64,000 nucleotides of DNA from Armillaria gallica (lineage: Eukaryota; Basidiomycota; Agaricomycetes; Agaricales; Physalacriaceae): NCBI GenBank assembly GCA_037576215.1, contig JBANDB010000017.1:310001-374000 (forward strand), written 5' to 3'. The notes below the pieces were generated by a model. That model saw only the letters and a program-made list of their open reading frames with translations, made no database searches and was not told the origin of the DNA. The position numbers and the translations under genes were made by a program. Within the stretch, counting starts at the first letter, position 1, and each line of letters begins with the position of its first letter. Positions 49,098 through 58,543 of the stretch are shown piece after piece.

Positions 49098-49917
49098 ATG
49101 GCGTCAGACAGCGCGCTTGACGGTCCTGTCGCGCCTACCGTCTACGATTGTCATTACGGCAGCTACACCAGCCCCACCGAGCAACGATTGGGGCGACGAG
49201 GATTGGCTCTGACAAGTGCGTTAAATAATTTCTGCAATGCGACACTGACCTACATGCCTCAAGTGTAGTCCTTACTTCAATGCCGGTTTCGGTCTCGTGG
49301 TAGGGCCATTCATTCCCGAAATTTCCTCCTTGCACCTTGTCACTTTCGAAGGGCGTGGGCGTTCTCGCCAGTCAAGAACTGAAACTCATATCCATTTCAC
49401 TTCAACGGCGGTTGCTAGTCACTCTAAGAATAAGAAACAAAGATCCTTCCTACGGCTGGTTCCTCACCTGGTTCGCCCTGCAACCAAAGTCTCCACAAAA
49501 CCTGTCGGAAGAATCCGCTGGGCACAAAGCAGCCAGCTCAGTATTGAGACAAGGGTGTACCAACAAGGAAACGCTCGAAACGCCGTCTTTGATCTAGTCG
49601 CAGGACCAGGAACCACTATTTCAAAAATCGTGGGGCTTCCCATCTATTGTCTTAACCTTCGGGCCGCTACTAACACCATTCGGAAACCCGCGCTGTCAAC
49701 TTGCAATCCATGGGAAAAGCCTCATACCTGTGCGGCAGCAAGAAGGAAAGTTGGTAATATACACGGCCTAAGGATCGAGTGGAGACTTTCGAAAAGGCTC
49801 GCTCTCGAAGACCACTTCCGAGTGTGGTTTTGGCTCCTGGACAGTCAGAAAAAAATCCAGCAAGCAAATAAAACAATGTTGAGTGTTTTTCCATATAAAG
49901 TGGAAGGCGCTCATTGA
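49098..49917 (+). pseudogene. BCS1-like AAA protein, N-terminal domain only, frameshifted
   Basis: Bcs1 proteins are mitochondrial inner-membrane AAA chaperones; agarics have many paralogues. ATG at 49098 opens MASDSALDGPVAPTVYDCHY. Introns lead to SPYFNAGFGLV, GVGVLASQELKLISISLQRR, LLVTLRIRNKDPSYGWFLTW, then QLSIETRVYQQ and NAVFDLVAGPGTT, all BCS1_N features. The frame then slips (YFKNRGAS is in another register), and later QEGKLVIYTA-stop and RRPLPSVVLAPGQSEKIQQ appear in different frames. The sequence ends before the AAA ATPase domain. It is a truncated relic. Confidence 0.72.
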
Positions 49918-50292
49918 CTCCGACACATCCTCAAAGGCTTTCTTCCCTTTAAACACTCACTCCTTTACAACTTGTAGGCCTGGTGCCTCTACCAAATGTC
50001 TCTATTCTGCCTTCAAGGTCGCGTTACAGTTTATTCTCCAAGGACGACGATGCCATTAGTCAGGTCAGCGTACCCAAAACCTCCTTCAGTTAGGATTCAC
50101 CCCAACAGGATTTCCGATCCCGCTCGTGTTTCGACGGCCCTACACCATCCTGTCCGCATTGATCTCCCGCAGCAGTGGCCTCTGGTGGGTACCGACAACG
50201 TCATCACAGCTGCTGTCTGTTATACCAATACCAATAGTAAGTTCCATCTCTCTCTTCTTTCCTTCCTTCCTTCCTGAGCTTACCTTCTAGGT

Positions 50293-50535
50293 ATGCGGTT
50301 CGTCGACTTCCGGGTCGCCACTGCTCAGGCTGCCATCGTCGGAGCCGGTTTATCGGCTTTTGCTGGCGGCTCCGACGATACATCCTACCCTGCCGTGCTT
50401 CCTAGAAATCTACTAGCATTTCGAGACTTAACAAATCTTCGCCAAGGGAGCGATGCATCGTATGTAACCAATCTGCTCTCCGAAACCTGCCGGATAGTTT
50501 GCCTGCCTCGTTCTCTGGCCTATTGCGCGAGTTAA
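50293..50535 (+). other. Unassigned coding-like fragment related to 43.1 and 44.3 kb
   Basis: Frame MRFVDFRVATAQAAIVGAGL, SAFAGGSDDTSYPAVLPRNL, LAFRDLTNLRQGSDASYVTN. It follows a probable intron (acceptor at about 50290). The preceding text at 50040-50238, PSVRIHPNRISDPARVSTAL, may belong to the same gene. No domain recognised. Partial duplicates lie at 43141-43430 and 44250-44500. Confidence 0.4.
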
Positions 50536-50928
50536 TACTATTTTACTCGTCAGTCGAGCTCGTACAAGATCAGATTTTCTTCATTTTATCAAGTCGCACC
50601 TGCTCATCGCGTTCGGTCTGCTACAGTTAGGCAAGTCATGTTTTTCCGAGCGTATCTTCTCCACGAACAGATTTTTTTCTGAACCATATCCCATTAGTTA
50701 AGAACAGAACCCTGTTACACCCATACTTGGTTAATCAAACGCGGATCTTCACGAACATTGTTGAGGCTTTCTGGGGACTACCGAAAACGCGACGGAGAGA
50801 AACCTCCGGTCGAAATTCCTCTCTCTGGGCCCGTTCCAAGACTCTTACTGGAGAATGCCTGCCTGCCTGCCGACTTTACGATACGTAGAGATGCGTTCTA
50901 TCAGAATTCCCTAGACTGCTTCAGGACG

Positions 50929-50937
50929 TATATAAGA
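50929..50937 (+). promoter_or_regulatory. TATA-box-like GTATATAAG upstream of the secreted repeat gene
   Basis: GTATATAAG lies about 70 bp before the ATG at 51007, a common spacing for strongly expressed fungal secreted-protein genes. Confidence 0.5.
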
Positions 50938-51006
50938 GTCCCCGTGTTGAAGAGGGGGAACAGTATCTACAGAGTCATCCTCTCATACTTCTCAACTACA
51001 TACTTG

Positions 51007-51876
51007 ATGTCCAAATTTTCCATCTTGTCCGCATTCATTCTGCTCTGCGCCGACCTCCCCGGAGGCCTGGCAGGTCCTGCTATGGTGATAAGGCAACTGG
51101 GAGAAGACAGTAGGCCTGTTGACGCAGCCCCCATCGAAGCTCGACAGGAACTCGTCACCTCTATCGTTGGAGGACTCACCTCTATCGTTGGAGGCGTCCT
51201 TGCCGCCGCTCCCAGCGCTGTGGAAGACTTCGAAGCTACCGTCACCTCAGTCGTTGGGGACGTTACTTCGGTCGTTGGAGGAGTCACCTCCGTCATCGGG
51301 GGCGTCCTCGCTGCTGAAACCGTCGCTCCCGTCCCATATGTTACAGCCAGTGCCGTGGTTTCACCCCAAGACCTCGAAGGCCGCCAGGATCTCGTCACGT
51401 CCGGAGGACTCACGTTCATCGTTGGGAGCGTCCTTGCCGCTCCTGCACCATCCAGTGCCGTGGAAGATCTCGAAGCCCGACAGGCTGCCGTCACCTCAGT
51501 CATTGGAGGTGTCACTTCAGTTGTTGGAGGCGTCACTTCCCTCATCGGGGGCATCCTCGCCGTTGAAACCGCCGCTCCCGTCCCAGCCAGCCCAGTGGCT
51601 TCACCTCAGGACCTCGATGCCATCGTCATCTCCGTAGTTGGCGAAGTTACCTCCATCGTCGGGGGCGTCCTCGCTGCTGAAACCGCCGCTCCCGCCCCAT
51701 CTACGACGGTGGAAGCCCGAAATGGTGTTGTCATTTCCGTGGGCGGAAATGCCGCTGTTGAAACCATCGCTCAAGTCGCTAGCGTTACCTCGGTCGTAGG
51801 AGGAGTCACTTCTATTGTTGGAGGCGTTACCTCTGTCGTTGCCAAAGCCATACCCACGCCGCCGGCCCAGCAGTGA
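51007..51876 (+). CDS. Small secreted protein of TSVVGGV-type repeats, 289 aa
   Basis: Intronless. ATG at 51007 opens a signal peptide (MSKFSILSAFILLCADLPGG), chosen over the longer open frame because it gives a clear hydrophobic leader. The mature part is repetitive. A 7-residue unit of the type (T/A)(S/V)(V/I)(V/I)GG(V/I/L) occurs in runs of two to four, for example VTSVVGDVTSVVGGVTSVIG at about 51240. Longer Ala/Pro linkers (VLAAETVAPVP) separate the runs. Spacers contain EAR or EGR before each block (IEARQELV, LEGRQDLV, LEARQAAV, VEARNGVV). There is almost no Cys, so it is not a hydrophobin. Alternating small and branched hydrophobic residues suggest a beta-rich, perhaps self-assembling wall or surface protein. 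Function unknown. A broken relic lies at 23290-23610. Confidence 0.75.
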   Translation: MSKFSILSAFILLCADLPGGLAGPAMVIRQLGEDSRPVDAAPIEARQELVTSIVGGLTSIVGGVLAAAPSAVEDFEATVTSVVGDVTSVVGGVTSVIGGVLAAETVAPVPYVTASAVVSPQDLEGRQDLVTSGGLTFIVGSVLAAPAPSSAVEDLEARQAAVTSVIGGVTSVVGGVTSLIGGILAVETAAPVPASPVASPQDLDAIVISVVGEVTSIVGGVLAAETAAPAPSTTVEARNGVVISVGGNAAVETIAQVASVTSVVGGVTSIVGGVTSVVAKAIPTPPAQQ

Positions 51877-52413
51877 ACGCCGAGGAAGAATACGAGTAAG
51901 TGGTAACTGTTAACTCGGATGCTTCACTGATTCCTGTTTTTTGAGTAGCGAGAACGTCAAACCTTAGATGATCGGCGGGGTAGGCTGTCTACTATCGTGT
52001 TTTAGTTACGTTGCTTGTTATACGATTCGGTGGTTGATCCACTGTTGCTCTTGTCTCTTGGATTATTCCAATTTCCTATATGGTATGCCGTAGAATCCGT
52101 GGAGTATTGAGGGAACTGGCACTTGGAATGACTTCTTTTGCCGTCGTGCCATATTGGATCGATTATAGGTACGCGTCAACAGCACTGCATCTTTTCCCCC
52201 CCGAGAGTGAGTCCTGCAGTAGTCGATTCCTGCGTAACGGGATCAAACTTCAAGAGTTGGATATGGCTTGGTTCTAAAAACACGGGCGCGTTGGAGACCG
52301 GTGATAGATACAGATAATGGTTTAGATGGAATTCTATTCGAACTATTAGCACGGTATTCGACTTGCAGCTTAAGCTGAAACGCACATAATACATCTTTTC
52401 GAATCTTCAAGCT
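51877..52413. other. Convergent 3' spacer
   Basis: Between the ends of the secreted repeat gene and the UPF0045 gene. No gene recognised. Confidence 0.35.
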
Positions 52414-52943
52414 TCAATCTTTCGCTGCCAATATTTGTTCGACTCTTTCGACTTTATGTTTGTTTCCTGTACCAGGTGCGATCGCCTGGTCGGTCCTGGT
52501 ACCGATGCGAATGTCGGTTGCGATGCGAGGGATTCCCTGTGCATGTACTGCTGCGTGGCAGTCATGAATGGCCTTGCAGACGTCGGACCAGGGCCCTTCT
52601 AAGAAAGATATGAGTAATAAGCCTTGATATGCAGATTGTTATCACACCTAAGTTTGTTCCGTACCCACTGAAAGACGTCACGACGGTGAACAGAGCAGAT
52701 TAACGACTTACTGCATCTGTAATGTATCGTCTCGGTGGAGGTCGGCTTGAAACGCAGAGAGGTAAAACGCACCTTGAAGGTGAGACCGGATTTTTCTAGG
52801 ACCCTCTGGCATTCAGCAATGAATATAGCGACCTGGGACACATTAGCAGCAGCATAATATGCTGGGAATTATCTGACTGAGGGTTCCGGGGCAGCCATAG
52901 GGATGAGGCAGAAATCAGCAACGGCATACAATTCAGAGGACAT
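52414..52943 (-). CDS. UPF0045 (MTH1187/YkoF-type, yeast Ecm15-like) protein, 111 aa
   Basis: Small alpha/beta protein of a family proposed to bind thiamine-like ligands. Five exons fit exactly: 52943-52878 (MSSELYAVADFCLIPMAAPE), 52832-52773 (VAIFIAECQRVLEKSGLTFK), 52716-52712 (five bases, ATGCA), 52667-52648, and 52598-52414 (ending VERVEQILAAKD, TGA). Together they give 336 bases. The microexon plus its neighbour restores MHGYGTNLEGPWSDV, the conserved family core, and its donor is a perfect GTAAGT. Later text reads VCKAIHDCHAAVHAQGIPRI and IRIGTRTDQAIAPG. Length is normal for the family. Its start lies only 50 bp from the divergent EH-domain gene. Confidence 0.9.
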
Positions 52944-52993
52944 GGGTGGCGGTGGAAGGATGACAGCGGTGTGACCAAACTTGGACTGCGACC

Positions 52994-53989
52994 ATGACAT
53001 CGGTGCAGTCCCGCATCCATGCCTTTGAATCCCTGTCTAATGCCTCTTCGCCGCCATCACCACCGTCAGCGTCGCTCATCGACCTCAAAGACTGGGTCGT
53101 CGACGTCACCACTCCCGTCGTCGACGTCGCGCCCCCTCTACCTCCCCGCAGCACCGGCACCCTCAAGCCTCCCGTAACCCACACATATCCACCAAAACAT
53201 ACCTCAGCGTCGTCCATCTCGTCCTTCCACTCTGTCTCTCTCGACGGCCAGACCTCGACCGACGGCGACTCGATAGACGACTCGTCGTACGAAAATGTGT
53301 CGCCAATACAACCGACGCCGCCGAAGCTGCCCAAGAGACCGCCATCAGCGTCATCGACGAGCACGACGGCGAGTACACGAAGACCTGCGCCGCCGCCGCC
53401 GCCTGCATCTTCATCGCGTTCTTCTATTACATCCACACGACCGTCGTCTCGTGCGTCATCGACCTCCTTGGCCCCCTCTCTTAACCGTCCCACACCCATA
53501 CCACCTGCCGCTCGTGCTCGCTATACCTCTGTCTTTGACCACAATATCTCACAACGAAACCTGGCACGCCAGCAGCGTAAAGCCAAGCCACCACCGACAT
53601 TACCTTTCTCTCACCACGCAAGTCCCGGCAAGCAGCTGGGTGGCGCGGACTGTCCGTTGATCTTATAACAGGGGCAGACGACCTGCCCACAGCCGAGTCT
53701 GACTCGGAAGATGATTCCCCACTAACTCTCCCACCACACATTGTGAAATTTATATGGAGAAAATCCTGTTTGGAGGATACAAAGTTGGCGCAGATATGGT
53801 GCGTTTTTCTTTACTTCTCCGTCACCCCACTAATGGGATGGTAGGACGGAATGTACTCAGGGCCATCTTCGATCACAGAATGGTCTAACGAAAGACGAGT
53901 TTGTCAGCGGGATGTGGAAGATTGACGAAGAGCTGCGTAGACGGGGTAATCCCCAAAAAGACCGCATGACTCGAACCCGCTATGGATAA
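52994..53989 (+). CDS. EH-domain protein (Irs4/Tax4-like)
   Basis: Start ATG at 52994: MTSVQSRIHAFESLSNASSP. The long N-terminal part is disordered and rich in Ser, Pro and Thr, with TSVFDHNISQRNLARQQ near its end. An intron of about 56 bp (GTAAAGCC at about 53577 to GGCAAG) brings the frame to LSVDLITGADDLPTAESDSE. A second intron (about 53800-53845) splits the EH domain: LPPHIVKFIWRKSCLEDTKL and AQIW before it, GLTKDEFVSGMWKIDEELRR after it. TAA at 53987-53989. EH domains bind NPF peptides in endocytosis and signalling; yeast Irs4 acts in phosphoinositide control. The assignment rests on the C-terminal domain. It shares a 50 bp divergent promoter with the UPF0045 gene. Confidence 0.72.
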
Positions 53990-54583
53990 TATTGTACCAT
54001 GTCCCCCGGTTACATGTATACATCAATCGAATATACCAGGCTGTGGACACCAGTGTTTCTTCTTACCTGAGGTCTTTCCCCTGATGACTCGGGTTAGCTC
54101 CGTGGAGCCAAATTTCGTCATATTAATTACCGAGCCTCGGATTGGTCAACTCGGTAAAACACCCCACTATGGAATAGTTCATCAAGAGGCGACTAGGCTA
54201 AATTCTATCTTATGAGTATGCTAACCCAGCTCTAGGCTAACATTTGGGCTGTCTATTTTTAGATTTAGCGTCGGCGTTCATGCCCCAATCGGGCGACAAG
54301 GATCATTTACGCACCAAAAACGTCCGGAGTATACTAGCCCAACTTGCATACATCTCCCAGGTCTCCAACATTTTCCTTAGTAGCTACGCCCGAGTCTGCG
54401 ACGAGCTAGCGGGTACAGGGACTTGAAAGACGGGAGCGCTGCTATCATTAACAGCAGAACAGCTCAGCAGGTATAAATTCGGTATAGTATATTCGCAAAT
54501 TGTGTGTTTGTTATTTGAAGATCAGGATTAAACTGCACCAACACTAACTTGATGACGGGTTATCTTACATACTTAGCACGGGT
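53990..54583. other. Spacer, no gene recognised
   Basis: A 60-codon frame at 54244-54426 has no recognisable domain. Nothing else is seen. Confidence 0.3.
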
Positions 54584-55020
54584 CCTGGGAGCAAAATTTT
54601 GCGAGCGTTAAGGCAACGGTCGTGTATCAAATACCTGCATATATCAGTAAAGCTTTCTTCTATTCCCCTGCTCTCTTATACAGAAGGCGCAGCCATTCCA
54701 AGTCACAGCCCTCCCACGCCTGCATCTGAGAAACAGTATGTTTTGAAGGATTTGACCCAACACATTGTTACGGTAATTAGCTGAAATATCGAAGCTCACT
54801 GATGATCCGGTAGTACTAGTATGCTTTTCATAAACTGTTTTGTATGCTTCTTTATATATCCTATTGGCAGTGATATGGTCTAACGGCTAACATGGCTTGT
54901 AATAGGTCTGTATGAAAAGTTGAAAAGACATTTTTGGTACACCTGAATTCGGAACACAGTTCTGTAGAAAGTCGATATGATATATCCAAAACGATGAGTC
55001 TTGGGAGCAAAATTTTATCA
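54584..55020. repeat. Dispersed repeat copy A, about 435 bp
   Basis: Aligns with 57011-57425 in the same orientation. Shared blocks include AGTATGCTTTTCATAAAC, GGCAGTGATATGGTCTAACG, GCTAAC(A/C)(T/C)GGCTTGTA and AGAAAGTCGATATGATATAT. Near its two ends the copy carries the direct repeat TGGGAGCAAAATTTT (54586 and 55005 regions). An RNA polymerase III A-box-like TGGTCTAACGG sits at 54876-54886, with a weak B-box-like ATTCGGAAC about 60 bp later. Confidence 0.75.
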
Positions 55021-56015
55021 TCAAGTTATTACAACTAGTTATGACTCACAATTGCAGGCTAGCTTTAGTATATAAAGGCAGTACTTGTACAGAATACGAT
55101 ACAATTTCTTTCCTGCCCATATAGTGTGACCTTAAGATGGGACCTGTGTCAGGCCCGAGGGAGCGCGACTTGGATCAAAGTAATCAACTCAGCCATATTC
55201 AAACCTTATCATCAACTCGTACACTTTAGAACACGCGCCCTCGTCGCTATAAGCCTTCAGCAACTACACAACAACGACGTTCAACGCTTCAATCCGTTGA
55301 GAAACACTAAGAGGATCAACTAGAACTTAAAGCAACTCAATCGAGACCTCAGTATAGCTTTACACCAGGGATCTGATGGGGCTTGTGCCCTCAAGGCAAG
55401 TCCAGGATTTCGATGGTCGTGCTCGTTTATTATACACCTGGCCTGGCGTGCGGATTATCGTTTCGATATTTGTACGGAAATACTTTGCGGAGTTCAGCGC
55501 AAAAACACAAGTAGCTCACTCGTGTACGTGAAACCCACCTTACACACCTCGGCACGGAAATAAAGAGATCGTAGTAAGCGTCCATCATCCGCGTCGGACC
55601 TCTTACTACAGTCTTCCCATTCGTATTTTATATCTCTAATCAAAGATGTAAGCAACATAGTTCTTCCCGAGCATAACGGATACCATAAATCACCTTATAT
55701 TTTGCCCCACGGTCCCGAACTATACAGTTGGATAATTCAGAATAGTTCAGGACGAAAGTTTGTTGGTTACTGCGATAAGGATATTACTTGAATATTAGCT
55801 GTATAATCGTGTTAAAGTGGGTGCATATGTACCTCCAGATTCAGGGATGAAATTATCGTAATATCTGATGGGAAGATGAATATCACTCATATGACCGTCA
55901 CGACTTCACGACCATCACATCCTGCCGGGGTGATACGTACCCGCGGGCCTTGACGCTAATCACAGTCAGTATAAAGCGGACAACAACAGTAGACAAGTTC
56001 CTATTCACCGCCGCG
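55021..56015. other. Spacer upstream of the DJ-1/PfpI gene
   Basis: No gene recognised. The last 100 bp should hold the promoter of the plus-strand gene at 56016. Confidence 0.35.
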
Positions 56016-56868
56016 ATGAGTTCAATTCCGTTCACTGTCTACCGCATGGCTGTATGCCTATACAATGGCGCCACATCGCTCGACTACCAAGGACCCGTCG
56101 AGTTACTGGGATTTCGAAGCACCTCAATCCGCAAGTTGTTCCCAGACATACTCGGTGCGAACGAAACCAACTGCGCTATCGACGCGACATACCTCGCCAA
56201 CACGCTCGATCCTATCGCCCCGCTTTCCGGTCCGAAGCTCCTCGCGGACCAGACCTACGACGATGCCAAAGAGCAGTTCGACATCATTCTCATTCCCGGA
56301 GGTACGTGGACAGCTCGAAAAGACGTGTTCCTACCGAACCCAAAGTTACGCCTGGCAGGAATCATTGGGAACGGCAAGACAGAGCACAGTCTGATGAACT
56401 TCTTGAAGAGACAAGGACCAAATGCCAAGTACATTCTGACAGCTTGCACTGGATCGTGGATCCTGTCTAGCACAGGGCTATTGGATGGGAAACGCGCCAC
56501 GACGAACAAAGAAATGTTCAAAGTGATCAAGGTTAGACGTTAGCGTTCGACGCGATGCCTGTATACCTCTAATCCAGTGGATTTTGTAGGAGGACACTAA
56601 GGACCTTCCCATAACCTGGATCGCCAAAGCTCGATGGGTCGCCACAGAAGACAAGAAGATCTGGTCGAGTTCAGGTGTCACCGCCGGTAAGCTAGTCTGA
56701 TCAAAGTGGCACTGCAGTCCTGATGTCGCGACAGGGATGGACCTGGCATACGCGTTTCTGGAGTATATCACAGGCAAGGGGCCGGCAGAGGCTTCTGCAG
56801 CGATCATGGAGATGATAGTCAATGGGGAAGGTGATGATCCATTCGCAGCCAGGAACGAATTGGTCTGA
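56016..56868 (+). CDS. DJ-1/PfpI family protein, 248 aa
   Basis: Class I glutamine amidotransferase-like fold; members act as isonitrile hydratases, chaperones or transcription regulators. Three exons fit in frame: 56016-56531, 56590-56686 and 56735-56868. Start MSSIPFTVYRMAVCLYNGAT. Motifs: GPVELLGF near the N-terminus, FDIILIPGGTWTARKD (about 56280), the nucleophile elbow ILTACTGSWILSSTGLLDGK (Cys at about 56445), ATTNKEMFKVIK, and WIAKARWVATEDKKIWSSSG followed by GMDLAYAFLEYI. The catalytic Cys is kept. Upstream and downstream lie the two copies of the 430 bp repeat. Substrate cannot be told from sequence. Confidence 0.85.
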
Positions 56869-57010
56869 AAGGGCAGAGTTTTACACAGTGCTGACCTCGA
56901 GTCAACCGTCAGAATTTTGATACCTGTGTAGCCCGTTAGATCTATTGTGCTTTCCATAAATGTAACTCGCTTTTTTTCACTCACAAAAACCGAGATTTCG
57001 CTTAGCAGAG

Positions 57011-57425
57011 TCCCCGGAGCAAGATGTTGCGAGCGCCAAGGCAACTTCATAGCGAGCACCTGTTCGTGTATGTATATCAATGGGGCTTTCTTCTATATAG
57101 CACTGTTCCCCGGTACAAAAGGCGTACGACACGACAGTTCCGAGTTACAGTCCCCACACCGGTATCTGAGAAACAGTACGTCCATGCTACTTGAAATATC
57201 GAAGCCCGCCGGTGCTTCGGTAGTATGCTTTTCATAAACGGTCTTGTATGCTTCTTTACACATCCTGTTGGCAGTGATATGGTCTAACGGCTAACACGGC
57301 TTGTATATTGATATGAAGTGAGGTTTTTTTGGTATACATGAATTCGGAACGCAGCTCTATAGAAAGTCGATATGATATATCCAAAATGATGAGTCTTGGG
57401 AGCACAAATTTTAACATTTTGTGCG
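57011..57425. repeat. Dispersed repeat copy B, about 415 bp
   Basis: Second copy of the repeat at 54584-55020, same orientation, on the other side of the DJ-1/PfpI gene. Its A-box-like TGGTCTAACGG is at about 57280-57290. Its ends carry GGAGCAAGATGTTGCGAGCG and TGGGAGCACAAATTTT. Confidence 0.75.
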
Positions 57426-57693
57426 GACGCTCCACATTCAGTAGCCTGGCCAACGTCGACAGGTCTACTTAGTTGGAATACATTCCGTCTCATGCCGGCC
57501 GGCAACAAAGCGGAGTTCGAACCTCTATCTACATAAGGCTTTGTCCGAACTCTAATTTTTCCTCACATCGACGAGCGCGGACGAAGACATCCAAAAACTT
57601 TCTTTACTTGTACCAACTGTTGCAACACTAAAAAAGCGAGTCCTCTGCGTGGGTTTCCGATGAATACACCGTACTGAACGATAATTTCCCAGG

Positions 57694-58185
57694 ATGTCTG
57701 ACGCAGGAGATGACATTCAAGTCGACGCACCTGTCGAGGAAGTCGCCGCTGAGGCGCCCAAGGGCAAGCTTTCTGTCGAGGATGCTCTTCAGGTGTGTAT
57801 TCCACGTTCTATCTTATTACTGCACCCTCCTCACAACTTTCCATAGCAAGTCCTGAAGAACGCTTTGGTCCACGACGGCCTCGCTCGTGGTCTCCGTGAG
57901 TGCGCCAAGGCCTTGGACAAGCGCCAAGCCCACCTTTGCGTCCTCGTCGAGACCTGCACTGAGGCTGAGTATATCAAGCTCATCGAGGCTCTCTGCGCGG
58001 AGCACAAGATCAACCTCATCAAGGTCGGTGACGCCAAGGTGTTGGGAACCTGGGCCGGCTTGTGCAAGATCGACCGTGAGGGTAACCCTCGCAAGGTCGT
58101 TGGGTGCAGCTGTGTTGTTGTTAAGGACTATGGTGTTGAGAGCGAGGGTCTCCATGTCGTTCTGGACTACTTCAAGAACCGTTAG
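57694..58185 (+). CDS. RPS12: 40S ribosomal protein S12 (eS12), 145 aa
   Basis: Structural protein of the small ribosomal subunit. Two exons in phase: 57694-57792 ([20 protein letters not shown], ending SVEDALQ) and 57847-58185 ([20 protein letters not shown] ... [18 protein letters not shown]). Middle text [20 protein letters not shown] and [13 protein letters not shown] is diagnostic. The acidic N-terminus and length are normal. The intron (57793-57846) is early, as is common in ribosomal protein genes. A donor-like GTGAGTC right after the stop suggests a possible 3' UTR intron. Confidence 0.96.
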
Positions 58186-58543
58186 GGTGAGTCGGAGTCC
58201 TGGTTCGTGTTACTTGATGACAAAACAGACTCCCTCTACTGAGGCTTTGTCCTTTGAGGATATCGTCTATCCGGAATCATTATACTTGTCTGATTCTTTC
58301 GTTCTCTGTATCTCTTCCTTTCGAACAACTAGCTGACTTCCTTTACTTCCCAGTGCCTTTACTGTAAACTGAATTGTATCCTTGACAATGATATATGCAT
58401 GCCCTTCCAATGCGTTGATTCGTGACTTGAAGTTGAGCAGGGAAATCCGCACAAGGCGCGACTGTCTGAACAATTCTGACATGCATGATCGTCGTATTAC
58501 ATGCGTAGGAATGTACATTAGTAGTGTGATGACTATGCAAGGT

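Noticed and set aside
50967..51554. 195-codon minus-strand frame opposite the secreted repeat gene
   Set aside because: It is a mirror of the repetitive plus-strand coding sequence; the plus strand has the signal peptide and TATA box.
51007..51876. Kexin-processed peptide precursor with the kexin gene at 0-2.3 kb as its dedicated partner
   Set aside because: The spacers hold single Arg (EAR/EGR), not KR or RR, and kexin is a general enzyme 49 kb away. Kept only as a side note in the repeat-protein finding.
54876..54960. A functional tRNA gene at the TGGTCTAACGG motif
   Set aside because: The A-box-like string is present but no cloverleaf with a proper anticodon arm, T arm and acceptor pairing could be folded by eye.
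56478..57080. 200-codon minus-strand frame opposite the DJ-1/PfpI gene
   Set aside because: It is antisense to well-supported exons and introns and has no family resemblance.
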